Of a stretch of DNA of 64,000 nt, positions 1-9,077 are shown in pieces. How positions within the stretch are numbered: the first letter of the stretch is position 1; the number at the start of each line of letters is the position of its first letter. A program made the position numbers and the translations under genes. The notes below the pieces were generated by a model. That model worked only from the letters and a program-made list of their open reading frames with translations. It was not told where the DNA came from and searched no databases. This DNA is from Cyanobacteriota bacterium (lineage in GTDB: Bacteria; Cyanobacteriota; Cyanobacteriia; Cyanobacteriales; Microcoleaceae): contig JANYGO010000332.1 in the NCBI GenBank assembly GCA_025362325.1, positions 1 through 64,000 of the forward strand. Direction: 5' to 3'.

Positions 1-1
1 T

Positions 2-1126
2 TTGATCGAGGTGAATGCTAAGGGCGAGGAAATCCAGGATTTAGGTGTAAAAGAGCCTATTCCCGGTAAATCCGTGCAGCTAACTTTAGATTTAGATATG
101 CAGAAAACTGCGGAAAAAGCTTTGGGCGATCGCCTGGGTGCAGTTGTGGCGATCGACGTGAAAACCGGAGCGCTTTTAACAATGGGTAGTTGGCCGACAT
201 TTGACCCCAATATTTTCACCCGCAAGGTGACTCAAAAAGAATGGGATCGACTGCAAGGACCAGACAAACCGTTTTTAAATCGGGCTGTTCAAGGCTATCC
301 AGTCGGGAGCACATTTAAAATTGTAACTTCTGTCGCCGGGATGGAATCGGGCAAGTTTTTTCCTGACTCTACTTTACAATCATCTTCTTCAATTACGATC
401 GGCGGAATTTCTTTCAACGAACACGGCGCGGGTAAAGGCGTTATCGGTTTCCGCGATGCTTTAGCCTACAGCAGCAATACGTTTTTCTATCAAGTAGGCA
501 TGGCCGCAGGCCCCGAACAAATGTCGAAATGGGCGTCTAAAATGGGCATTGGCGGCACGATTAATTTAGACCTTTTGGGGATAGACGGCGCCAATCACGG
601 CCAAGTTCCGACGCCGGCAGAGAAAAAGAAAATGTACAAGGAAGATTGGTATGTGGGCGATACGGTAACAATGGCGATCGGTCAAGGTTTGGTACTTTGT
701 ACTCCCCTAGAATTGGCAGTGATGGTATCAACTATTGCTAACGGTGGTTCGCGAGTGCAGCCGCATTTGTTGGCTTCTCAAACCAATACACCCCTCACGA
801 AAAAAATCCCAACTGGTATTAAACCTTCTACTTTAAAGGTCATTAAAGAAGGATTGATTGACGTGGTGAAGAAAGGTACAGGCCGCGGCATGAATGACGG
901 TACTATTCCTTTAAGTGCTGGTAAGACTGGGACTGTGGAAATGCCCGGCCATGCTGACAATTCGATGTTTGTGGGTTTTGCTTCCGCTGATAAACCGGAA
1001 ATTGCGATCGCAGTTATTGTTGAAGGCGGCGGATTTGGTGCTGTATCCGCGGCACCAATTGCTCATGAGGTATTTAAAACCTATTTTCAAAAGCAGGGTT
1101 TTAAACCTACTAATAAACCTTTCTAG
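2..1126 (+). CDS. mrdA: Penicillin-binding protein 2 (peptidoglycan D,D-transpeptidase), C-terminal part, truncated by window start
   Basis: Transpeptidase motifs: 'YPVGSTFKIVT' (SxxK), SSN ('YSSNTFFYQ'), 'SAGKTGTVE' (KTG). Confidence 0.9.
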   Translation: MIEVNAKGEEIQDLGVKEPIPGKSVQLTLDLDMQKTAEKALGDRLGAVVAIDVKTGALLTMGSWPTFDPNIFTRKVTQKEWDRLQGPDKPFLNRAVQGYPVGSTFKIVTSVAGMESGKFFPDSTLQSSSSITIGGISFNEHGAGKGVIGFRDALAYSSNTFFYQVGMAAGPEQMSKWASKMGIGGTINLDLLGIDGANHGQVPTPAEKKKMYKEDWYVGDTVTMAIGQGLVLCTPLELAVMVSTIANGGSRVQPHLLASQTNTPLTKKIPTGIKPSTLKVIKEGLIDVVKKGTGRGMNDGTIPLSAGKTGTVEMPGHADNSMFVGFASADKPEIAIAVIVEGGGFGAVSAAPIAHEVFKTYFQKQGFKPTNKPF

Positions 1127-1166
1127 TCCTGAGTTAATTGTTGACTATTCGTATTTTGTTAAGTAG

Positions 1167-1188
1167 GGTGCGCGCTGCGCACCTTTTT
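1167..1188 (+). terminator. Intrinsic terminator after mrdA
   Basis: GGTGCGC-gct-GCGCACC followed by TTTTT. Confidence 0.75.
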
Positions 1189-1201
1189 GTTGTCAATGCA
1201 C

Positions 1202-2005
1202 TCAAAAGTTTTCTCCTACCAATCGTCTCACTTCCAAGGTCGATAAATTCATCATTTGTGCCACCTGTTCCAGATTCATCCCAGAACTTAAAAGTTGAGT
1301 TAAGAGCGATCGCAATGTTGACTCCGCTGCCAGCCGTGCTTGTTGCTCGGCTAGCCGCGCCTGCTCTGATTGTTGAAAGGCTGACTCCGCTGCCAGTCGT
1401 CCCAGATTTTCTTCCTTGTGAGTCTTCAGAAACTCACCAGTTTCAGGAACTCTAAACCTCAATTCTCCTGAAATTATATGCAATTCTAGTCCCAACACCT
1501 CACTGCACAACCACAGCGTATCGAAAGCAATATTGTTAGCTGGAATCGGCTCATACTGATTATTTACTAAACGTACTCCCTGCAAAATCGGATTCAAATA
1601 ATCTCCCGATGGATCGTACTGAAAATATTCCCTCACTCCCAAAGCCCGATAAATTTCCGGTTTGGTTTCTTGGTCTTTCGTCTGAGTTGTTTCCGAAGTT
1701 ATTTCTAACACAAAATCGGGAGTAATTCCCCCTTCTTCCCAGACTTTATAATTATCCCTTTTGCGTTTAGCAACTCCAAACACCACATAAAAATCTGGAG
1801 CAACAACTGCTTGGTTGTTCCCTTGTTCATAATAGATGAAAGAATGCGCTGACACATAAACATCAGAACGCCCTTGAAAGTAAAGTATGGCAGCTTCTAC
1901 GCTGTAAATCATGTAATCGCGCGTGATGTCGCTTTCAGCCATCGGCTCTCCGTCGCTGCTGGGATATTTAATTTCTGTTTGTTCGACTTGAGTTAAAATT
2001 GTCAT
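1202..2005 (-). CDS. Uma2 family (DUF820) putative restriction endonuclease-like protein
   Basis: 'APDFYVVFG...PDFVLEITSETT...K...YRALGVREYFQYDP' Uma2 signature. Confidence 0.85.
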   Translation of the reverse strand: MTILTQVEQTEIKYPSSDGEPMAESDITRDYMIYSVEAAILYFQGRSDVYVSAHSFIYYEQGNNQAVVAPDFYVVFGVAKRKRDNYKVWEEGGITPDFVLEITSETTQTKDQETKPEIYRALGVREYFQYDPSGDYLNPILQGVRLVNNQYEPIPANNIAFDTLWLCSEVLGLELHIISGELRFRVPETGEFLKTHKEENLGRLAAESAFQQSEQARLAEQQARLAAESTLRSLLTQLLSSGMNLEQVAQMMNLSTLEVRRLVGENF

Positions 2006-2187
2006 TTTTCAATTTTCCTCAAAGCTAATTAATTTAATCTCTGGTAAATCAGCTTTTTAAGGTTCGTAGTGAGGACTGAAGTCCTCTCTCATTTGATGAG
2101 GACTGAAGTCCTCACTACAAACCTAGCTAATTTGATGCTGCGTCTTGAACTTTTCGGCTAATCTGACTGTTGGCAAATACATCCGAT

Positions 2188-3249
2188 TTAAACTTTATTA
2201 ATCCCTCTCTCTAAAATAATCATTTCCGAACCAACAACCGGACTTCTAGCTATTAACTTTCCTTCCAAATTGGCAATTTGTAACTTGCTGAAATCGAGGG
2301 AATTAGCCTCTTTCCACATTTGACTGGCGAGCTGATTTTGCTCGCTTTCGCTGAGTTTGTACCAATCTTCAGCGACTTTGACACTCAAAAGACCGATCGA
2401 GAAATCAGCTTCAACAGACTTAACTAAACCGCCGCCAAGTCGATCGGTAATTTCAGCAACCTGATTTTGAATCGCAGCAATCAGAGACTGTTCCGGCGTC
2501 AGCGGCGGCGGGATAATTTCTACAGGTTCCGGTTTTTTCGGAGCCACTAAATCGGGCAAGTTGCTTTTGAATTTAGGAGATATTGGCTCAGACTGCGCGA
2601 TCGCCTTTGGGGATTTCGCTGTTCCCGGCGCCACAAAATCGTCAAAGGTTGGCGGTAACTGCTGTGCTGCTGGGAAAGGGACTTTTGCTACTTTCTGGGG
2701 CGGTTTTGCCGAGAAACTGTTGAAAGTTAAACCGATCGCAACGATGAGAATTGCTGCTAACCCCGCGTTTAAAATTGGATCGGACAGCTTGGCGTTTGCA
2801 GATGCAGGTAGCAGATCCCGCACTAGCCGCACAATACTTTGCCAAAGTACACCGACTTTCTTTAAAAAACTCCCTTCCGTGCGTTGGGATACAGGCTTTT
2901 TCTCTAATTTTACAGCAACTTTTGGCGGGGGAACGCTCTTAACTTCCGCAGCAACCGCCGGAGGAGTTGTTGTTGCTGAGTCAGCAGCCGTGGGCGCGAT
3001 CGGCTTTTGGGCCTGCAATGGGGGTTCTGCTGTTAATTTTTTCCCCTTTTTTCCCAAATTCCCAATCGAGACAATCAAAGCTTTGATTTTCTGATTTGTG
3101 GAAACAGCGCTGCTGGCATTTTGAGCTTGGCTGCGAGTCGCGGCCGACTTTTTCGGCGACTCAACCTCCGGTTTCGGAGATTGAGACGGTTCTGGAGTTG
3201 GTTGGTTTAGTGGTTTTTCTGACATTTTTTCTGCCTTGGGGCGTTGCAA
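2188..3249 (-). CDS. Hypothetical proline-rich protein with one predicted TM segment
   Basis: Long ORF; Pro/Lys/Ala-rich N-terminus, hydrophobic 'LNAGLAAILIVAIGLTF'. Confidence 0.65.
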   Translation of the reverse strand: MQRPKAEKMSEKPLNQPTPEPSQSPKPEVESPKKSAATRSQAQNASSAVSTNQKIKALIVSIGNLGKKGKKLTAEPPLQAQKPIAPTAADSATTTPPAVAAEVKSVPPPKVAVKLEKKPVSQRTEGSFLKKVGVLWQSIVRLVRDLLPASANAKLSDPILNAGLAAILIVAIGLTFNSFSAKPPQKVAKVPFPAAQQLPPTFDDFVAPGTAKSPKAIAQSEPISPKFKSNLPDLVAPKKPEPVEIIPPPLTPEQSLIAAIQNQVAEITDRLGGGLVKSVEADFSIGLLSVKVAEDWYKLSESEQNQLASQMWKEANSLDFSKLQIANLEGKLIARSPVVGSEMIILERGINKV

Positions 3250-3327
3250 ATATATCTAAACGCGATAAATTTTAGTTGAGCCATCCCAGCCTTAATTTAT
3301 CATTTCATTAGTTGTAACTGAATCAAA

Positions 3328-4263
3328 ATGAGCATCAAACGCCGTGATTTTTTGACTTTAGGTGGTCTCGCCAGCTTAGGTTTGACCGGAATATGGAAAA
3401 TGCTTCAGCTTCGGACTTCCTGGGATACAGACGCCACTGCTGCTGTGCCTTCTAACGTTGAGGCTCAAAGGGCGATCGTCCCATTGCCGGCCTCACAGCC
3501 TATTTTACGCTTTATTTCGGTAGCCGACACCGGCACCGGGGCTGAAGGTCAGTATGCTGTAGCTGGGGCGATGGCGCAATATCACCTGGAAAATCCTTTT
3601 AATATTGCTGTTCTCGCCGGTGATAATATCTACAATAACGGCGAAATAGAAAAAATTAATGCTGTTTTTGAGCAGCCTTATCAGCAGTTATTGCAGCAAA
3701 ATGTTAAATTTTATGCTTGTTTGGGAAACCACGACATCCGCACTGCTAACGGCGACCCGCAACTTAAATATGCGGGTTTTAATATGCAAGGTCGCTACTA
3801 TACTTTTCGGCGCGATCCGATACAGTTTTTTGCCTTAGATACCAATCACAATGCGGATTGGGAAAATCAGCTTGTTTGGCTGGAGAAAGAGTTGAGTCAA
3901 AGCACGGCACTTTGGAAGGTTGTCTTCGGCCACCACCCGATTTATTCTTCTGGCGTGTACGGCTCCAATCAATCTTTTACTAAGACTTTTACGCCTTTGT
4001 TTCAAAAGTACGGCGTGCAGCTTTATATCAACGGACACGAGCACAGTTACGAACGCACTCGATCAATTGACGGTACGACTTATTTAATTTGCGGTGCCGG
4101 TGCGGGGACTCGTCCGGTGGGACGTTCTGAGTGGACTGAGCATTCTGCTAGCCGCCTGAGTTTTGTGACGTTTGATGTCTATGAAGACCGGATGTTTGTC
4201 AGTTCTATCGGTACTGACAACCGGGTTTTTGACCGGGGAGTGCTAAAAGTGCGATCGGCTTAA
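3328..4263 (+). CDS. Metallophosphoesterase (purple acid phosphatase-like), Tat-type N-terminus
   Basis: 'KRRDFLTLGG' Tat-like signal; 'VADTGTG', 'AGDNIYNNG', 'GNHD', 'GHHP', 'NGHEHSYER' motifs. Confidence 0.88.
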   Translation: MSIKRRDFLTLGGLASLGLTGIWKMLQLRTSWDTDATAAVPSNVEAQRAIVPLPASQPILRFISVADTGTGAEGQYAVAGAMAQYHLENPFNIAVLAGDNIYNNGEIEKINAVFEQPYQQLLQQNVKFYACLGNHDIRTANGDPQLKYAGFNMQGRYYTFRRDPIQFFALDTNHNADWENQLVWLEKELSQSTALWKVVFGHHPIYSSGVYGSNQSFTKTFTPLFQKYGVQLYINGHEHSYERTRSIDGTTYLICGAGAGTRPVGRSEWTEHSASRLSFVTFDVYEDRMFVSSIGTDNRVFDRGVLKVRSA

Positions 4264-4290
4264 TTCACATTATATTCAGGAGCTAACAAT

Positions 4291-4773
4291 ATGAATAGGG
4301 GTTGTAGAGCCAATAAAACGGGTTTAGTTTTAGAAGCAACTGTAGAAGGTACGTTGAGAGGTCACGGATATCTCGAAATCTGTCCCGAGTTGCCGAAAAA
4401 GCGCAAGCGCGATTGGCTCTTGCTCTCCACGGCCAATCCCAAGCGATATGCTAAACAGGTTTATATCGGCTCTAGCATTTATGACACTGAAATAAATGTC
4501 GATTTTTATATTGTTGGCTCTGGTTCGTTTCCTCTCGGTCTAATTGTTGAGTGCAAATGGCAGGAAGATAAAGGTTCTGTTGACGAGAAGTATCCTTATC
4601 TCAATTTAAATATTAAAAATTGCTACCCGGTTCCAACTATTGCGATCGTGGGCGGTGACGGCATGAGGCAAGGTTCGATCGACTGGTTTAAAAAACAAAT
4701 TCCCGAGAATCCAAATCTGTTGGCAGTTCACAAGCTCGAAGGTTTTATTACTTGGGCTAACAAACATTTGTAA
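4291..4773 (+). CDS. PD-(D/E)XK superfamily nuclease, possible restriction endonuclease
   Basis: 'VDFYIVGSGSFPLGLIVECKWQ' fits D-(X)n-ExK core; next to an adenine methylase. Confidence 0.65.
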   Translation: MNRGCRANKTGLVLEATVEGTLRGHGYLEICPELPKKRKRDWLLLSTANPKRYAKQVYIGSSIYDTEINVDFYIVGSGSFPLGLIVECKWQEDKGSVDEKYPYLNLNIKNCYPVPTIAIVGGDGMRQGSIDWFKKQIPENPNLLAVHKLEGFITWANKHL

Positions 4774-4889
4774 TAACAACGATTTCGACCGTTTCATGCC
4801 TGACGCGTGGGGACGAGAAACCCGGTTTCTACGAGGAGAATAATTTTATATGATTGAATAAAAAAAAACGCCTTTTTCGGGTTGACAGC

Positions 4890-4918
4890 TTGACTCGGAG
4901 ACTTTTGGGAAGTATAAT
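4890..4918 (+). promoter_or_regulatory. Sigma70-type promoter: TTGACT-17 nt-TATAAT
   Basis: TTGACT cggagacttttgggaag TATAAT, directly ahead of the 4925 ORF; architecture repeated at 43.99 kb. Confidence 0.55.
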
Positions 4919-4924
4919 TAAATA

Positions 4925-5071
4925 ATGGAAATAGTGGCAAAAATAAAATTTAAATTACCAGTCCCATTATTTAAAATATACCCCCAAAGTCTAGAAAAAT
5001 CAATAGGTAATAGTTCCTTTTTTTCGGCGGATTTTGAAACCCAGTTTCGAGGATTTTTTTTGAGTAACTAG
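4925..5071 (+). CDS. Putative 48-aa small protein (MEIVAKIKFKLPVPLFKIYPQSLEKSIGNSSFFSADFETQ...), homologous to 44035..44193
   Basis: Not in ORF track (<60 aa). Gap-free alignment to the second locus; preceded by TTGACT-N17-TATAAT. Could instead be a transcribed RNA/repeat. Confidence 0.4.
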   Translation: MEIVAKIKFKLPVPLFKIYPQSLEKSIGNSSFFSADFETQFRGFFLSN

Positions 5072-5257
5072 AAATATCCTCGAAGAAACCAGGTTTCTGA
5101 GGCCACAGAAGAGAGTGTTTGCGGATGATGGCGCTGATTTCCGGTTTCTTCGAGTATTGCGTTTAGTAACGATAAATATACGAAGAAATCGGGTTGATGA
5201 GGTGACGCATTGCCGGTACAAAATATGTTTAGATAAAGACTTTCCTTAAGTTTTTAT

Positions 5258-6136
5258 CTAAGCTGAACATATTAATAATTCTTTGACTTTACCGCGCTTG
5301 CAACTATTAGAGTTAATCCCCCTAGAGGCTGATATTTCAATTTGTTTGGGGAGCCGAACATTTTGAAAAGCTTGACTGTCGCTGTAGATGTTTTCGATGA
5401 AATCGCAGTTAGAATTAGACAGCATAACTTTGACGCCCTGCTCGGCAAGTTCGGCAAAAACATCTCTGAGTTTAAGCTGTTCGGATTCTTTGAAATTATC
5501 CCGGCTGTAAGCCGTGAAGTTACTTGTGGCACTGATTGGATAATAAGGCGGGTCAAAATAAATAAAGTCTTCGCTGCTGGTAACAAAATCCAAAATTCGA
5601 TCGAATTTTCTGACTTCAATTTGAGCGGGCGCGAGTAAAGATGAGACCGATCGCAATAAATCTGCTTGACAAATGTTAGGATTTTTGTATCTGCCCATCG
5701 GAACATTAAATTGACCTTTGGAATTTTCTCTGTAGAGCCCGTTGTAACAAGTTTTATTGAGATAGATCAGGCGCGCTGCTTTTTCTGTGTCTGTGTTGTA
5801 GGAGCGCGATCGCACCGAGTAATAATAATACTCTTTATTGTCCTTGCTGTGTTCTGAGGCGTGCTCCTCTAAAAGCTCAATTAGCTCCTCAACTCGATCC
5901 CTGACACAGCAATAAGCATTAATCAACTCAGGATTAATATCTGTTAAAACAGCTTGCAAACCAGGGTGATGCTGTGCTAAGTAAAAAAATACAGCTCCGC
6001 CGCCCAAAAAAGGCTCGTAGTAAGTTGTGAACTTTTCAGGAAAATAAGGTTGATATTGTCCAATTAACCTGGTTTTACCTCCAGCCCATTTCAGAAAGGG
6101 ACGCGGCAAGACGAAAGAAGGTGCGGAAGCAGACAT
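5258..6136 (-). CDS. dam: DNA adenine methylase (Dam/D12 class)
   Basis: 'PFLKWAGGKTRL' and 'DFIYFDPPYYP' (DPPY) motifs. Confidence 0.92.
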   Translation of the reverse strand: MSASAPSFVLPRPFLKWAGGKTRLIGQYQPYFPEKFTTYYEPFLGGGAVFFYLAQHHPGLQAVLTDINPELINAYCCVRDRVEELIELLEEHASEHSKDNKEYYYYSVRSRSYNTDTEKAARLIYLNKTCYNGLYRENSKGQFNVPMGRYKNPNICQADLLRSVSSLLAPAQIEVRKFDRILDFVTSSEDFIYFDPPYYPISATSNFTAYSRDNFKESEQLKLRDVFAELAEQGVKVMLSNSNCDFIENIYSDSQAFQNVRLPKQIEISASRGINSNSCKRGKVKELLICSA

Positions 6137-6415
6137 TTATCTAGAAGTAACGGCCCTATAATATTTATCACAACTACAACTGAATATAAATACTTCTGAA
6201 TTTGTCACTCCCTGGTTGCGTTCCGACATTCAACAGACAGCGCTGGATTGATCGACCAAAAGTTTTCGTTAGAATTATATATGTCAGCATCGCCGGGAAA
6301 AAGGCCCGATCGCCCGATCGGCAGATTTAGCTCTGGCTGTGCCAAAATTGTCTAACTCGCTCACAAGTGTTACCAGTCAAAGATCGAGCTGTAACACTTT
6401 ACCCCACCTGTGCTC

Positions 6416-6619
6416 ATGCAAGATTTCATCAATAACGTCTCTCGTTACCCCCGCTTTTTCATTACGATTTGTCTGGGGATTTTCTTTTTCCTGTTCGAGC
6501 GACTCAAACCCCTGCTCGAACGGCCGGCAACTGCGATCGCCCTGATTACTTCGATTGTAGCGACTTTTGTGTTTCTAACTTTTACACTGCGCGCCATGTT
6601 AGGCCTGAGTCCGGTTTAA
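6416..6619 (+). CDS. DUF751 family protein (Ycf33-like)
   Basis: 'MQDFINNVSRYPRFFITICLGIFFFLFERLKPLLERP' cyanobacterial/plastid DUF751 pattern. Confidence 0.8.
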   Translation: MQDFINNVSRYPRFFITICLGIFFFLFERLKPLLERPATAIALITSIVATFVFLTFTLRAMLGLSPV

Positions 6620-6948
6620 AGAGGACAAAAAGCGCCAATAGCAACGGCGAATTCAGACAAGCTCAAGCGCACAGAGGAAGCAGACAAAGGCTTCGGAGAA
6701 GTTGCGAATTTTGAGTTAAAAGTTGAAACACCAACTCCCGAAGAAACTGCTAACTCTGGGGCGATCGCACACTTAGCAATAGTCGCTGCGATAGATTGGA
6801 AGAGGAACTGAGTAAGCTAGTTACGTCAGCGCTCCTCAACCTTGGTGCAGGCAAAGATTACCCAAGTGCAGGACAAGCGTTTGAGGCTATCAACATTCGC
6901 TGGGGAAATACTGCACCTCTGTTTCCCCCATTCCCAGTTAATCCTTAG
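6617..6948 (+). pseudogene. Degenerate or frameshifted ORF downstream of DUF751
   Basis: '...KLKRTEEADKGFGEVANFELKVETPTPEETANSGAIAHLAIVAAID' then, in another frame, 'RLEEELSKLVTSALLNLGAGKDYPSAGQAFEAINIRWGNTAPLFPPFPVNP*'; no start codon. Confidence 0.4.
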
Positions 6949-7024
6949 GAAGCGGCACACCCCGCCCCGCTTTCCTCTCTCGTTAACCTGACGGTATCAC
7001 GAGAGTTTCCAGCGGATAATACAG

Positions 7025-7417
7025 ATGAAATTTGAACATATCTATCAATTTTTTCAAGACCCCCCTCCTGTTTATCTAAACAAGGAACTAGCAGTGTGCT
7101 ACATTCTCTCCGTGTTGTTGCGCGGAGATTCCTACGGTACAGAACTCATCGGACAACTAGAGAGGGAATTCCCCATCTACCGACTTTCTGATACCGTACT
7201 CTACAGCGCTCTGAAATTCCTCGAAGATGAAGCGGTAATCACTGGTTACTGGAAAAAAGTAGAAGGACGCGGCCGCCCCCGCCGGATGTATCAAATCCTC
7301 CCGGAGTGGCGACACCAAGCTCAAGACCTGGCCCGTCTCTGGCACGACTACATCGGTCAGGGAAACGGCGCGTCTGGCCGTCGGCCCCGCGCCTTAGAAA
7401 CTGGTCACACGGGTTAG
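7025..7417 (+). CDS. PadR family transcriptional regulator
   Basis: 'AVCYILSVLLRGDSYGTELIGQLE...LYSALKFLEDEAVITGYW...GRPRRMYQI' PadR wHTH. Confidence 0.85.
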   Translation: MKFEHIYQFFQDPPPVYLNKELAVCYILSVLLRGDSYGTELIGQLEREFPIYRLSDTVLYSALKFLEDEAVITGYWKKVEGRGRPRRMYQILPEWRHQAQDLARLWHDYIGQGNGASGRRPRALETGHTG

Positions 7418-7539
7418 CCGGCGCTGGAATCGGATGCCTAAACCCTTGAGATGCTGGCGCTACTAGCAAAGCGAATTGTCGGATTGCCTTCGCTTTGCCA
7501 GCCTCGCCGCATAGCGATTAGAGCAGCTACACTACGTCA

Positions 7540-8895
7540 GGACTTACCAAAAAAATGGGGTAGTGCCCCGCACTTCAGGGCGGCTTGTTAATCGATAGTA
7601 GCATCTCAAGGCATTCTTATATTAGGTGTGCTACTTACTATAAGAACAGGAGGAAATACCATGCTAGTTCTTGAGTTCAAAACCTACGGCAAAGCGTTTC
7701 AGTTCGTTGCAGTAGACGAGGCGATTCGGATAACTCAGTTCATTCGGAACAAATCGATCAGGCTGTGGATGGATGGCAACGCTAAGTCTTGGTTGGAGAT
7801 GTCTCGGAACTGTGCTGTTCTGGCAAAAGAGTTTGACTTTGCAAATAGATTAAATTCTATGGCAAGGCAGGCTAGTGCAGAACGGGCATGGGCTGCAATA
7901 ACTCGGTTCTACGAAAATTGCCAGAAAAAGACTCTCAAGAAGAAAGGTTTCCCTAAATTCCAGAAAGATTGTCGCTCTGTAGAGTACAAAAGCTCTGGGT
8001 GGAAACTGGCATGCGACCGAAAATCAATCACCTTCACCGATAAATGTGGGATAGGCAAACTCAAGCTGAAAGGGACTCGCACTCTGCTGTTCTATAGCTT
8101 AGACCAAGTAAAACGGGTTCGACTGGTCAAGAGAGCTGATGGTGTCTATGTTCAGTTTAGTATTTCCGTAGACCGCTCTGAATCTATCCCCGCAACTGGT
8201 AATGCTATTGGGTTAGATGTGGGTTTGAAAGAATTCTATACCGATTCAAACGGTGAAACAGCAATCAATCCCCGATTCCTGTGCACAGGTGAATTGGGAT
8301 TAAAGAAGGCCCAAAAGCGCGTATCAAAGCGGGTTAAGGGTTCAAACAATCGTCGCAAAGCACGGGTGGTTCTGGGTAAGAGGCATCTCAAAATAAGTAG
8401 GCAACGTAAAGACCACGCTGTCAAGTTAGCGCGGTGCGTAATCACATCAAACGATGTAGTGGCTTATGAAGATTTGAGAGTGCGAAATATGGTAAAGAAT
8501 CACTGCCTTGCGAAATCGATTAACGACGCATCTTGGTATCAGTTCCGTGTTTGGCTGGAATATTTCGGCAAGGTGTTTGGGAAAATCACCATTGCCGTAA
8601 ATCCAGCTTATACGAGCCAAGAATGCTCTAACTGTGGGACTGTGGTGAAAAAGACTCTATCCACCCGTACCCATGCTTGTCAGTGTGGATGCGTCCTAGA
8701 TAGAGATCACAATGCAGCTAGAATTATCCTCAGTCGAGGATTAAGTACGACGGGGCACGTCGGAACTTTTGGACGAGATCCAATAAACGTTTGGGGAGTT
8801 GAGACCGCTACTGAGGTTGGTGCAAACCTATCTCAGCAAGTCACGACGCGGAACCAAGAATCCCTGCGCCTAAAGGCCGGGGAGTGTCAAGCATT
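7540..8895 (+). mobile_element. IS200/IS605-type element encoding only TnpB (no TnpA); ends approximate
   Basis: tnpB with hairpin-forming flanks (GCCCCGCACTTCAGGGC upstream; CCCTGCGCCTAAAGGCCGGGGAG at the 3' end). Confidence 0.7.
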
Positions 8896-8917
8896 GTCAC
8901 TTGAGAATTGGGGATGA
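7661..8917 (+). CDS. tnpB: RNA-guided endonuclease TnpB (IS200/IS605 family)
   Basis: ATG after AGGAGG; RuvC-like 'IGLDVGLKEF', 'VVAYEDLRVRNM', 'DRDHNAARII'; zinc ribbon 'CSNCG...CQCGC'. Confidence 0.93.
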   Translation: MLVLEFKTYGKAFQFVAVDEAIRITQFIRNKSIRLWMDGNAKSWLEMSRNCAVLAKEFDFANRLNSMARQASAERAWAAITRFYENCQKKTLKKKGFPKFQKDCRSVEYKSSGWKLACDRKSITFTDKCGIGKLKLKGTRTLLFYSLDQVKRVRLVKRADGVYVQFSISVDRSESIPATGNAIGLDVGLKEFYTDSNGETAINPRFLCTGELGLKKAQKRVSKRVKGSNNRRKARVVLGKRHLKISRQRKDHAVKLARCVITSNDVVAYEDLRVRNMVKNHCLAKSINDASWYQFRVWLEYFGKVFGKITIAVNPAYTSQECSNCGTVVKKTLSTRTHACQCGCVLDRDHNAARIILSRGLSTTGHVGTFGRDPINVWGVETATEVGANLSQQVTTRNQESLRLKAGECQALSLENWG

Positions 8918-9077
8918 TGGGGAGATATGGGAATTTGGTGATGGGGAGAAAAACGCCTTGCTACAAAGCTTGCTGAGAATTTTGGTAAAAAAGTGTGTGC
9001 GTAAGTCCTCGATCGCTTTCATCGGTAAAGTTCTGTAAAGTAAGAGTAGATAATTTCAATTAGACAAATTTCTACCG

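Noticed and set aside
7628-7660. Upstream start for TnpB (MLLTIRTGGNT...)
   Set aside because: ATG at 7661 has a good AGGAGG site; the extension overlaps the transposon left-end region.
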